From Aerococcus urinae (lineage in GTDB: Bacteria; Bacillota; Bacilli; Lactobacillales; Aerococcaceae): DNA of 64,000 nucleotides. The DNA lies in NCBI RefSeq assembly GCF_001543175.1, contig NZ_CP014161.1, positions 868,001 through 932,000 on the forward strand. Reading direction: 5' to 3'. Below the pieces are notes generated by a model. That model had not been told where the DNA came from. It saw nothing but the letters and a program-made list of their open reading frames with translations, and searched no databases. Positions 1 to 7,244 of this stretch are shown here, one piece after another. Every line of letters starts with the position of its first letter. Positions within the stretch are counted from its first letter, which is position 1. The position numbers and the translations under genes were made by a program.

Positions 1-934
1 TTTATTAACTTGTACATTAGCCGCTTGTTCCAACCAAGGCAATGAAAGTAGTAAGGATAAAGTTGATGTGGGGATCATCCAATACATGGAACATGATTCC
101 TTACAAAAAGCTAAGGAAGGTTTCCAAGATAGGCTCAAAGAAGCTGGTTATGAAGAAGGTAAGAATTTAGAGATTGAATTCCATAACTCCCAAGGTGACC
201 AGTCAAACCTGCAAAGTATTACCCAACAATTAAAAGGGAAGAAGGATTTAATTTTAAGTATTGCTACGCCAGCTGCCCAAGCCATGTTGAATACAGACAA
301 GAAGACCCCGCAATTATTTACAGCAGTTACTGATCCTGTCGGCGCTAAATTAGTTGAAAGTAAGGAAAAACCAGGTAAAAATATGACCGGCACGAGTAAC
401 TTGACCCCTGTTGGAGATGTGGTTAATTTATTATTAAAGGCTGATCCAAGTATAAAAACAATTGGTATCTTGTATAATTCAAGTGAAATGAACGCGCAAG
501 TTCAATATGAACAAGCCAAGGAATATATTGAGTCCAAGGGCTTAAAAGTCGAAAGTATGACAGTGACGTCAACTAACGATGTGCAACAAGCGACTAAAAT
601 CTTAGCTGAAAAAGTTGATGGCATCTACCTTCCAACAGATAACACCATTGCTAATACCATTCAAACCATTGGAAAGGTCCTAATGGAAACTAAGACGCCG
701 TCAGTAGCCGCTTTCGATGCCGCTATCGAAGGGTCTCTATGTGCCTATGGGGTAGACTACTATAAATTAGGTCAACAAACTGGAAATATGGCTGTTGATA
801 TCCTTAAAGGAGATAAAAAACCTGCGGACATTCCAGTAGAAATGTCTAAGGACATGGTCATTAAGGTAAACGATGAAATGGCTGCTGCCTTGGGAATGGA
901 CAGTGAGGAATTGAAGGCGCGTTTAAAAGGATAG
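1..934 (+). CDS. ABC transporter substrate-binding lipoprotein, TrpX-like (5' end outside window)
   Basis: Binding protein of the ABC_sub_bind (TrpX) family, expected to sit on the outer face of the membrane and deliver a small substrate, probably an aromatic amino acid, to a permease. The gene is cut by the window edge: the frame is open from base 2, and the first codons encode a lipobox (LAAC, Cys at 26-28), so only the start of the signal peptide is missing. By eye it differs from the complete copy at 38276-39244 at about 19 of 288 residues, while many synonymous sites differ, so both copies look selected for function. No permease or ATPase gene follows; the next gene is an unrelated PTS protein. 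Substrate is not provable from sequence. Confidence 0.9.
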   Translation, partial: LLTCTLAACSNQGNESSKDKVDVGIIQYMEHDSLQKAKEGFQDRLKEAGYEEGKNLEIEFHNSQGDQSNLQSITQQLKGKKDLILSIATPAAQAMLNTDKKTPQLFTAVTDPVGAKLVESKEKPGKNMTGTSNLTPVGDVVNLLLKADPSIKTIGILYNSSEMNAQVQYEQAKEYIESKGLKVESMTVTSTNDVQQATKILAEKVDGIYLPTDNTIANTIQTIGKVLMETKTPSVAAFDAAIEGSLCAYGVDYYKLGQQTGNMAVDILKGDKKPADIPVEMSKDMVIKVNDEMAAALGMDSEELKARLKG

Positions 935-958
935 TGAATAAAATTATTTAGAACAAAT

Positions 959-1005
959 GAAAGATAAATAGCCAGACTAGAGGAATTTAGAAGAGGTCAA
1001 GAAGA
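959..1005 (+). repeat. Remnant of duplicated operon junction
   Basis: This stretch after the binding-protein stop resembles 39277-39318, the spacer between the intact copy of the gene and its permease. Shared elements include AATAGCCAGAC and ATTTAGAAGAGGT. The similarity stops at the permease ribosome binding site, so the duplicated unit appears broken exactly before the permease start. Seen by eye; no alignment score computed. Confidence 0.6.
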
Positions 1006-1019
1006 GAAGAAAGTCAAAG

Positions 1020-1190
1020 CAATGTTAAAAGGTCTGACCTGCCGCAAACGACCAGGTAGCTTAAAAATCCTTGTAAAAGAGACCAGTCGGGTGACCTAGC
1101 GTATCGCTTTCTTATGTAAGAAGTATTGGCCTATATCTATAAGAACTGTAGCATGTGAATTAGGGCAGCCCAGAGCTGCCTTTTTAATGT
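1020..1190 (+). other. Structured non-coding stretch of unknown role ending in a terminator
   Basis: The 378-base gap between the binding-protein gene and the PTS gene has no convincing reading frame. It contains several short complementary arms: GGTCT near 1031 with AGACC near 1079, ACCTG with CAGGT inside that, and TTCTTA facing TAAGAA near 1115. It ends in the hairpin at 1164-1185. It could be a small RNA, a decayed leader or simply 3' UTR. I could not match it to a known RNA family. Confidence 0.3.
1164..1185 (+). terminator. Rho-independent terminator
   Basis: Arms GGCAGC (1164-1169) and GCTGCC (1175-1180) with a five-base loop are followed by TTTTT. It would end transcription from the binding-protein gene or from the structured stretch before it. 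Confidence 0.8.
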
Positions 1191-1256
1191 TAACTAATAA
1201 TATAAAAATAAATAATCTTTTTATATATTCAGGCATTTGTTGAAAATTTCAAGATT

Positions 1257-1276
1257 TTATCATGTTTTCATGATAA
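1257..1276. promoter_or_regulatory. Inverted repeat upstream of PTS IIC gene
   Basis: TTATCATG and CATGATAA are perfect inverted arms separated by TTTT, 36 bases upstream of the PTS start. With no U-run behind it, an operator is more likely than a terminator. The regulator is unknown. Confidence 0.4.
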
Positions 1277-1312
1277 GATGTTAAAAATACTTTAAAGAAA
1301 GAAGGTTAATTA

Positions 1313-2362
1313 ATGCAGAATTTAAAAATTAAGGATATTTTTAACCAAGTTTTAAATGGGGCGTCAACTGGTATTGTTATTGGTTTAATTCCTAGTGCTA
1401 TACTGGGCGCTTTGACCCGATCTTGGCTCAGTTCACCCGGAATTTTGGCTGACTTTGCCGGCTCAATCCAGGCCTTTCAATTTGCTGTTCCCTTTTTAGT
1501 GGGACTCTTTGCTGCCTTGCAATTAAATATGAAAGGCATGGAGATTGCTGCTATGGCAGGAGCTGCGTTTTTAGGAAGTGGGGCAGCTCGCTTAGTTGAT
1601 GGCGCTTGGGCGCTCAAGGGAACAGGAGACTTAATAAACACGATTATTACCGTATTTATTGCTGCTATTTTCATTAAACTTTATAACAATCGCTGGCAAA
1701 GTCTCAATATTGTGATTCTTCCTTTATTGGGTGGAATTTTACCTGGTTTTATCGGTCGCTTAATCCTACCTCTGGTTAGTCAACTGACTTTACTTTTAGG
1801 CCAGGGGATTGCTCATCTTACAAAGATCCAACCATTAATTATGGCAATATTAATCGCTATTGCCTTTGCCATTATCATCGTTACGCCTCTATCCAGTGTT
1901 GCTATCGCTTACGCGGTATCCATTAGTGGTCTAGCGGCTGGTGCAGCTAACTTAGGGATTGTAGCTGTTGTATTTACATTTCTCTATGCCTCTTCACGAG
2001 TTAACAGTAATGGGATTACTTTTTCATTATTATTTGCTGGGCCAAAATTATTTATGGCCAATTACTTACAAAACCTAAAAATGACCTTGCCTATTGTGAT
2101 TAATGCAGGGGTAGTTGGTTTCTTTGGTTATTTATTTAATATTCAGGGGACAACAGAATCAGCGGGCTTTGGTATCACTGGTTTATCCGGACCAATCAAC
2201 GCCTATTACTTTATGGATGGTAATGCATTGGTTAATATTCTAGTTCTCTGCCTTACCTACGTAGTAGTGCCTTTGGCGATTTCTATTATTACCCATCAGA
2301 CTTTTACCCGTATGGGGATTTATGATGAGAGCATTTATATTTACCATGCACCAGAACATTAA
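1313..2362 (+). CDS. PTS sugar transporter IIC subunit, PTS_EIIC_2-type membrane protein
   Basis: A 349-residue integral membrane protein with about nine to ten hydrophobic segments, Gly/Ala-rich loops and no cytoplasmic EIIA or EIIB domain. The overall pattern, including an N-terminal GASTGIVIGLIPSAILG stretch and a central SRVNSNGIT motif, matches the stand-alone EIIC_2 family, usually annotated as PTS transporter subunit IIC. Start is supported by AAGAAGG about eight bases upstream. It is monocistronic here, with no PTS A/B genes nearby, so its substrate and even its phosphotransferase coupling are unproven. An inverted repeat lies just upstream. Confidence 0.75.
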   Translation: MQNLKIKDIFNQVLNGASTGIVIGLIPSAILGALTRSWLSSPGILADFAGSIQAFQFAVPFLVGLFAALQLNMKGMEIAAMAGAAFLGSGAARLVDGAWALKGTGDLINTIITVFIAAIFIKLYNNRWQSLNIVILPLLGGILPGFIGRLILPLVSQLTLLLGQGIAHLTKIQPLIMAILIAIAFAIIIVTPLSSVAIAYAVSISGLAAGAANLGIVAVVFTFLYASSRVNSNGITFSLLFAGPKLFMANYLQNLKMTLPIVINAGVVGFFGYLFNIQGTTESAGFGITGLSGPINAYYFMDGNALVNILVLCLTYVVVPLAISIITHQTFTRMGIYDESIYIYHAPEH

Positions 2363-2490
2363 AAAGCCCTAGCAATAAAAGACAATCGTTTTAAGAAATG
2401 CCTTTATTGAGTCGCTTTTAAAAAATAGTTGAAAAGGCTTGTTTAATTTTTATTTATGACATATGATGAGTAAGTAAAATACTATTAATT

Positions 2491-2594
2491 AGGGGAGCCA
2501 CGGCTGAGAGGATTTATATCGACCCTTTAACCTGATCAAGGTAATGCTTGCGTAGGTAGTCTTTTTTTGTGCTCTCCTTTATCTTTTAGGAGGG
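2491..2594 (+). promoter_or_regulatory. TPP (thiamine pyrophosphate) riboswitch, likely translational
   Basis: The conserved THI-box signatures are present in order: GGGGAGCC, GCTGAGAG (2503-2510), ACCCTTTAACCTGATC and GGTAATGCTTGCGTAGG. Downstream, CTCTCCT (2572-2578) can pair with the thiW Shine-Dalgarno AGGAGGG (2588-2594; one wobble, nine-base loop). The same region, GCTCTCC at 2571-2577, can instead pair with GGGGAGC (2492-2498) of the aptamer 5' strand. The simple model is that TPP-bound aptamer releases this arm to hide the ribosome site, so thiW is off when TPP is plentiful. Confidence 0.9.
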
Positions 2595-2600
2595 AATTTT

Positions 2601-3140
2601 ATGAATAGGAAATCAAGTCCATTGATTTTAGTAACGGTAGCAATGTTTGTGGCCATTGGGGTGGTTATTTCTCCGATCTTTCGAGTAGAGGGCTTTGCCC
2701 CTACCGCCCACTTTGTTAATGTGGTTTGTTCGGTTTTATTGGGCCCTTGGTATAGTTTGTTAAATGCAATTCTGACTGCAATTATCCGGATGAGTCTTTT
2801 TTCGGTACCTCCGTTAGCGCTCACTGGCCAAGTTTTTGGTGCTGTGCTTTCGGGAATACTATATCGTCTCTTTAATGGCTCTATCCTTGCTTGTGTGCTT
2901 GGTGAAATTATCGGCACAGGGATAATCGGGGCCATTGCTTCCTATCCAGTAATGGCACTTCTATTGGGAAAAACAGGGATTACTTGGCTCTTCTATGTGC
3001 CTAGTTTTCTAGTTGCCACAATTATTGGTGGTGTCTTAGCTTATTTCTTCTTAGTCACCTTACGTCAAACCGGTTTGCTTTATAAAATGCAAAAACGCCT
3101 AGGGATCAATGTTTATGATTCTTCTAAGAAAAAGGCTTAA
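2601..3140 (+). CDS. thiW: Thiamine-related ECF transporter S component ThiW
   Basis: A 179-residue membrane protein with about five to six hydrophobic segments. The N-terminal pattern with VGVVISP-like and EGFAPTAHFVNVV motifs is typical of ThiW, the substrate-binding S component of an energy-coupling-factor transporter for a thiamine precursor, probably the thiazole moiety. The upstream TPP riboswitch independently supports a thiamine role. It has a strong AGGAGG six bases before ATG. The gene is alone: no thiM/thiE salvage genes and no ECF A/T modules lie nearby, so it presumably shares the general ECF module encoded elsewhere. Confidence 0.88.
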   Translation: MNRKSSPLILVTVAMFVAIGVVISPIFRVEGFAPTAHFVNVVCSVLLGPWYSLLNAILTAIIRMSLFSVPPLALTGQVFGAVLSGILYRLFNGSILACVLGEIIGTGIIGAIASYPVMALLLGKTGITWLFYVPSFLVATIIGGVLAYFFLVTLRQTGLLYKMQKRLGINVYDSSKKKA

Positions 3141-3252
3141 ATTAGCCACAGTTAAAGCTAAAGTACTCAACTTTTTCTGCGCCTTTAACTTTTATCTGTT
3201 ATTATAAGATCACAAGAGTGAATAAGAGATTAGAGAATTAGGAGCTTTTTTA

Positions 3253-3789
3253 ATGGATAATTTAATGGAAGAAATACTTATTCCCCAAGCGGAATTATTA
3301 AAACGTATCGAAGAATTAGCCAAGGATATTGCCCAAGAGTATCAGGATAAGAATCCTTTACTGGTTTGTGTCTTAAAGGGGGGCATGCCCTTTATGGCTG
3401 ATTTAATGAAACAAATGGATATCCTTCTTGAAATTGACTTTATGGATGTTTCTAGTTACGGCGATGCCTTTGAATCCAGTGGCGAAGTAAAAATAATAAA
3501 GGATTTATCGGTCCCTGCAAAAGGGCGTCATATATTATTTGTTGAAGATATCGTAGATACCGGGAGAACCTTAAGCTATCTGTATAAGGTCTTAAAATCC
3601 CGCCAGGCAGCTTCCATAAAAACTGTTTCTTTATTGGATAAACCGAGTCGACGCAAAAAGGATTTTCAAGCAGATTGGATCGGCTTTGAAATTCCGGATA
3701 AGTTTGTGGTCGGTTATGGTCTAGACTATAAGGGCCAATTGAGAAACTATCCTAATATAGCTGTTTTAAAAGAAGAGGTCTATTCTTAA
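3253..3789 (+). CDS. hpt: Hypoxanthine(-guanine) phosphoribosyltransferase
   Basis: A 178-residue type I phosphoribosyltransferase of normal family length. It transfers the phosphoribosyl group of PRPP to hypoxanthine or guanine in purine salvage in the cytoplasm. The LKGG loop lies near residues 41-44, the PRPP-binding motif VEDIVDTGRT at 97-106, and the C-terminal purine-site region VVGYGLDY near 156-163. AGGAG eight bases upstream supports the start at 3253 over an in-frame ATG four codons later. It is followed by its own terminator, so it is monocistronic. The organism may carry a second hpt copy near tilS/ftsH as is usual; that is outside this window. Confidence 0.9.
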   Translation: MDNLMEEILIPQAELLKRIEELAKDIAQEYQDKNPLLVCVLKGGMPFMADLMKQMDILLEIDFMDVSSYGDAFESSGEVKIIKDLSVPAKGRHILFVEDIVDTGRTLSYLYKVLKSRQAASIKTVSLLDKPSRRKKDFQADWIGFEIPDKFVVGYGLDYKGQLRNYPNIAVLKEEVYS

Positions 3790-3814
3790 CTATATATTTC
3801 TACTTAATAATGTG

Positions 3815-3839
3815 AACTGGGAATTTGTCCCAGTTTTTT
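3815..3839 (+). terminator. Rho-independent terminator after hpt
   Basis: AACTGGGA (3815-3822) pairs with TCCCAGTT (3828-3835) around a five-base loop, then a T run. Confidence 0.9.
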
Positions 3840-3978
3840 CTTATTGGCTAAATAAGCTAAAGCTATCAGGACTGATTGAAAAAGATCATGACTGGATAAG
3901 TTATCTGTGATTTATTTTCTCTTATAACTATATTATCCTGTAAGATAGAATCAATTAATATAGAAAAGAGGTCTGGAA

Positions 3979-4662
3979 ATGAAAGAAGCGCTTAAGTTTG
4001 CCTTCCCCAAAACCATCCCGATTATGATGGGGTACTTATTCTTGTCACTATCTTTTGGTTTATTAGCGACAAGTTCAGGCATTCACCCCTTATTAACCCT
4101 CTTAATGAGCCTAATTATTTATGGGGGCTCGATTCAATTTGCCGGTATTAATGTCTTGTTGGGAGCCTATGATCCCTTTGCCGCTTTTATGCTAGCTGTT
4201 ATGGTGAATGCGAGACACATGTTTTATGGCATTACCCTGTTAGAAAGTTATCAGTCCCTAGGGTGGAAAAAATACTATAGCATTTTTGCTTTGTCTGATG
4301 AAACTTTCTCGCTGACAGCTTCGGTTAATGTTCCCGATCATATTGATAAGTCTTGGGTCTACTTTTTGATCAGTTTACTCGACCAGCTTTACTGGATTGT
4401 TGGAACAGTTCTGGGGATTTTCTTAGGGAATTTTATCAGTTTCAGCTTAAGAGGAATTGAGTTTATTTTAACGGCATTATTTATAAGTATTTTTGTCGAC
4501 CAATGGCAGCAAAGTGCTAACCATAGACCACAAATTATTGCTCTAGCCACTGGAATAATTTGTTTATTGATTGTTGGGCCCAACAGCTTCTTGATTCCAG
4601 CAATGTTAATTATTATTGCCATATTCTTTTTTGTCTTTTTGCGTGAGGAGGAAGAAAGATGA
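3979..4662 (+). CDS. azlC: AzlC family branched-chain amino acid exporter, large subunit
   Basis: A 227-residue membrane protein of the AzlC family, the larger half of a two-subunit exporter for branched-chain amino acids and analogues. N-terminal P.MMGYLFLSLSFGLLA, the YGGSIQFAG motif (about residues 49-57) and the NARHMFYG motif (about 75-82) are family hallmarks. AAAAGAGG lies nine bases before ATG. The stop codon overlaps the azlD start (ATGA), which indicates translational coupling of the two subunits. Substrate assignment comes from the family only. Confidence 0.92.
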   Translation: MKEALKFAFPKTIPIMMGYLFLSLSFGLLATSSGIHPLLTLLMSLIIYGGSIQFAGINVLLGAYDPFAAFMLAVMVNARHMFYGITLLESYQSLGWKKYYSIFALSDETFSLTASVNVPDHIDKSWVYFLISLLDQLYWIVGTVLGIFLGNFISFSLRGIEFILTALFISIFVDQWQQSANHRPQIIALATGIICLLIVGPNSFLIPAMLIIIAIFFFVFLREEEER

Positions 4663-4988
4663 GCTTTAACCAACAGTTAATAACTGTCATTCTATTGGCC
4701 TTGGGAACTGCCTTAACCCGTTTTATTGTCTTTGTGGTTTTTTCGAAAAACCAAGTTCCTCCTCGCTTTGTCACTTATTTAGGTAAGGTGCTTCCTGCCG
4801 CTGCCATCAGCCTCTTAGTGGTTTATTCCCTACAATCAAGCCCCCTCTTGGCTTATCCCTATGCTTTGCCTGAGCTGATTGCTATCGTTGTGACAATCCT
4901 GCTTCAGGCTAAGACCCACCGCTCTTTAATGAGTATCGCTGGCGGAACCCTGTCTTATATGTTCTTAGTTCAAGTGGTTTTCCCGTAA
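4659..4988 (+). CDS. azlD: AzlD family branched-chain amino acid exporter, small subunit
   Basis: A 109-residue protein with four hydrophobic segments, the usual length of AzlD. The N-terminal region GTALTRFIVFVVF and the central LPAAAISLLVVYSL are typical. It overlaps azlC by four bases and is expected to form the complete exporter with it. It ends at a hairpin shared with the convergent aminotransferase gene. Confidence 0.9.
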   Translation: MSFNQQLITVILLALGTALTRFIVFVVFSKNQVPPRFVTYLGKVLPAAAISLLVVYSLQSSPLLAYPYALPELIAIVVTILLQAKTHRSLMSIAGGTLSYMFLVQVVFP

Positions 4989-5035
4989 TTCTTTAAAAGT
5001 TAAGCTAGGGAAGAGTTAATAACATAATGTAATAA

Positions 5036-5074
5036 AAAACGGAGATCCATAAAAAGTGAATCTCCGTTTTTTTA
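5036..5074. terminator. Bidirectional terminator between azlD and aminotransferase gene
   Basis: AACGGAGAT (5038-5046) pairs with ATCTCCGTT (5060-5068). A-rich sequence precedes and T-rich sequence follows, so it can serve both converging transcripts. Confidence 0.88.
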
Positions 5075-6208
5075 ATATTTTTTAGCAATGTCACTTAACA
5101 TAAACTTTTCTTCGAGTTCTCCTTGGTATTTTATACCTAAATGATGAAAGGCTTTGTCTAGGGCGTGGTACATTTTTTGGAAATATTTGACTTCCATATT
5201 ACTTCCCATATGGGCAATTCGCAGCAGCCCTTCGCCTTGGGGACCGTCGCCTTTAGTAATTAAAATACCTTCGTCCCTTACTAATTTCATCACATCCAGG
5301 CTTGCAACTGCTTCAGGGAGTAAAACACTGGTTAATGTATTTGAGGCATGGTCTTTAGCATATAGTTCAAAACCGGCCTCTTTAAATAATTGTCGGGTAG
5401 CTTCAGCCCATTTTTGATGCTTGTTGGCAAAATCACTGTCAATCGCTTGTTGAATAGCTACATCCATGGCGTAAATGGCCTGTTCATTCATTGTATAAGG
5501 AAAGTCGAAATGCGGGTCGTCAAAGCTGAGATAAGATTGGAAATTGGCGTAAAAGCTAGGGATAGGGGAATGTCGATTTTCCATATGCTCGATAGCGCGT
5601 TTAGAAAGGGTGACACTAGCCAAGCCTACAGGAGCGGAAAAGCATTTTTGACTACCACCAAGTAAGACATCCACTTTAGCTTGGTCAAAGTTAATATATT
5701 CGCCGCCAATTGCGGAAACTGAATCGACTATAGAGAGAATATCATAGCTATTTAAGATTTGACCGATGCCATGAATATCATTAGTGATGCCAGTGGGGGT
5801 TTCACAATGGACGAAAGTTGCCACCTGAAAATCGTGGTCGTCTTCTAGAAAGGCTTTTAAGTCATTTAAATCAATCCCACGGCGCCAGTCACTTTCATAA
5901 AGCACAACTCCTGCCTTAACAAAGTTGACAAAGTCTTGAAAGCCTTGACCATAAACCCCGTTACTAATCACCAAAACCCGGTCTCCTGGTTGGATGATAG
6001 AATTGACAGCAGCTTCTAGAGCCAATAGGGCTTCACCCACCATAAAAAAAGAGACAGCTTTGGTATGTAATAACTGTGATATTTTATTTTCAATCTGACG
6101 TTGATATTGGGTGTACTGGTGGTCAATATCAGGATTAGTTTTTAATTGACTATAGGCTTTAAGAACGGCTTGGGAGATATGAGTGGGTCCGGGACACAAG
6201 TTTAACAT
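5072..6208 (-). CDS. Class V aminotransferase (alanine-glyoxylate / serine-pyruvate type)
   Basis: A 378-residue PLP-dependent enzyme of the AGXT/PucG group, normal length. It begins with the hallmark N-PGPT motif (residues 6-9). VDSVSAIGG (161-169) holds the Asp that contacts PLP nitrogen, and GGSQKCF (184-190) holds the Schiff-base Lys188. Members swap amino groups between small amino acids and glyoxylate or pyruvate; the exact substrate cannot be read from sequence. It is divergent from the enoyl-CoA hydratase gene, sharing a 167-base intergenic region with a cre-like site. 2-aminoethylphosphonate aminotransferase is a less likely alternative, since no phosphonate genes are nearby. Confidence 0.8.
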   Translation of the reverse strand: MLNLCPGPTHISQAVLKAYSQLKTNPDIDHQYTQYQRQIENKISQLLHTKAVSFFMVGEALLALEAAVNSIIQPGDRVLVISNGVYGQGFQDFVNFVKAGVVLYESDWRRGIDLNDLKAFLEDDHDFQVATFVHCETPTGITNDIHGIGQILNSYDILSIVDSVSAIGGEYINFDQAKVDVLLGGSQKCFSAPVGLASVTLSKRAIEHMENRHSPIPSFYANFQSYLSFDDPHFDFPYTMNEQAIYAMDVAIQQAIDSDFANKHQKWAEATRQLFKEAGFELYAKDHASNTLTSVLLPEAVASLDVMKLVRDEGILITKGDGPQGEGLLRIAHMGSNMEVKYFQKMYHALDKAFHHLGIKYQGELEEKFMLSDIAKKY

Positions 6209-6258
6209 ACGATCATTCCTTTCTAGTGAGTAGTTATTATCTCAAGTATAGCAAAGAT

Positions 6259-6288
6259 TTGACATAAAGAAATAGTTATCGCTATACT
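6259..6288 (+). promoter_or_regulatory. Promoter of enoyl-CoA hydratase gene
   Basis: TTGACA (6259-6264) and TATACT (6283-6288) are separated by 18 bases. The spacer and -10 overlap ATAGTTATCGCTATA (6272-6286), which resembles 8262-8276 in front of the SDR operon. Confidence 0.75.
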
Positions 6289-6304
6289 AAAGAAAAGGAA
6301 TTTG

Positions 6305-6318
6305 TGAAAGGGCTTTCG
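6305..6318. promoter_or_regulatory. cre-like catabolite control site
   Basis: TGAAAGGGCTTTCG is close to the CcpA cre pattern TGAAANCGNTTNCA and is palindromic in its core. It sits just downstream of the predicted transcription start, a position where CcpA usually represses. The central CG is replaced by GG, so binding is uncertain. Confidence 0.5.
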
Positions 6319-6375
6319 CCATGAGATAATGTAGTTGTGAAAACAAACACAATATTTTTAGAAGGAGTGACTCAA

Positions 6376-7164
6376 ATGTCAGTTGTTGAGACTAAAGTTG
6401 AGAATAAAGTGGGGAAAATTATTCTAAGAAATGACCCGCTAAACATCTTGGAAATGGAACACTTACAATTGATTGAAGATGCCGTTCATGAAATGGATAA
6501 CAACGATGAAGTAAGTGTTATTTATTTCACAATGGTTATGCAAAAAGAAGGAAAAATCTTTTCTGCTGGTATGGACCTCGATGAAATGCTAGCAACTCAA
6601 GAGGAAGAAAACGGGATTGAAAATTACTGTAAAGTATCTAAACGTAACTACTCCTGCTTCTACTATGCTAAAAAACCAGTAATCTATGTTTATGATGGCA
6701 TTGTTCGCGGTGGCGGTTGTGAAATGTCACTCTTTGCTGACTACCGGATTGCTGGTGAAAAATTAAATATTGCCTTACCAGAAATCGGTATCGGTATTAT
6801 CCCTGGTGGGGGCGGTACCCAAACACTTCAACGTTTAATTGGTGTTGCTAATGCGAAATCATTAATTTATACTGGCAGACCATTGAAAGCTGAAGAAGCT
6901 AAAGAAGTTGGCTTAGTTCAAAATGTCTTTCCATCTGACAGCTTGCAAGAAGAAGCAACTAAGATTGCTGAAAAAATGGCTAAGAATTCCCCGCAAGGTT
7001 TACAAGCAGCTAAACGTGCCATTAATGATGGGGCTCACTTACCTATCGATGAAGCCCTAGCCTTTGAAACCGAAGTCTTCATTGACAACTTCAAAACTGA
7101 AGATGCTGCTGAAGGAATTAAAGCCTTTAAAGAAAAACGTGAACCTAACTATAAGAATCGTTAA
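6376..7164 (+). CDS. Enoyl-CoA hydratase / crotonase family protein
   Basis: A 262-residue crotonase-fold protein, normal length, expected to hydrate or dehydrate short 2-enoyl-/3-hydroxyacyl-CoA. The oxyanion-hole segments FSAGMDL (62-68) and RGGGCE (111-116) are present, and both catalytic-type glutamates, Glu116 and Glu136 (ALPEIGIG), are kept. ATG at 6376 is preferred because GAAGGAG lies nine bases upstream; an upstream in-frame GTG at 6337 lacks such a site. It is transcribed alone from a strong promoter but sits next to the LysR/SDR/permease/CoA-transferase/thiolase block, so crotonyl-CoA/3-hydroxybutyryl-CoA interconversion is the likely job. Other crotonase reactions are possible. 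Confidence 0.85.
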   Translation: MSVVETKVENKVGKIILRNDPLNILEMEHLQLIEDAVHEMDNNDEVSVIYFTMVMQKEGKIFSAGMDLDEMLATQEEENGIENYCKVSKRNYSCFYYAKKPVIYVYDGIVRGGGCEMSLFADYRIAGEKLNIALPEIGIGIIPGGGGTQTLQRLIGVANAKSLIYTGRPLKAEEAKEVGLVQNVFPSDSLQEEATKIAEKMAKNSPQGLQAAKRAINDGAHLPIDEALAFETEVFIDNFKTEDAAEGIKAFKEKREPNYKNR

Positions 7165-7200
7165 TGGTGTAAGACCTGATTAACAGTAAATAAACGGATA

Positions 7201-7238
7201 AAGCTCCCCAACTTTTTATAAGGTTAGGGAGCTTTTGA
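7201..7238. terminator. Bidirectional terminator between convergent genes
   Basis: AAGCTCCC (7201-7208) pairs with GGGAGCTT (7227-7234), with AAC/GTT pairing inside. A T run follows on the plus strand; it also ends the minus-strand LysR transcript. Confidence 0.85.
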
Positions 7239-7244
7239 ATTTCC

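Noticed and set aside
5390-5665. Plus-strand open frames inside the aminotransferase gene
   Set aside because: The minus-strand frame encodes a complete class V aminotransferase with all motifs, so these are shadows.
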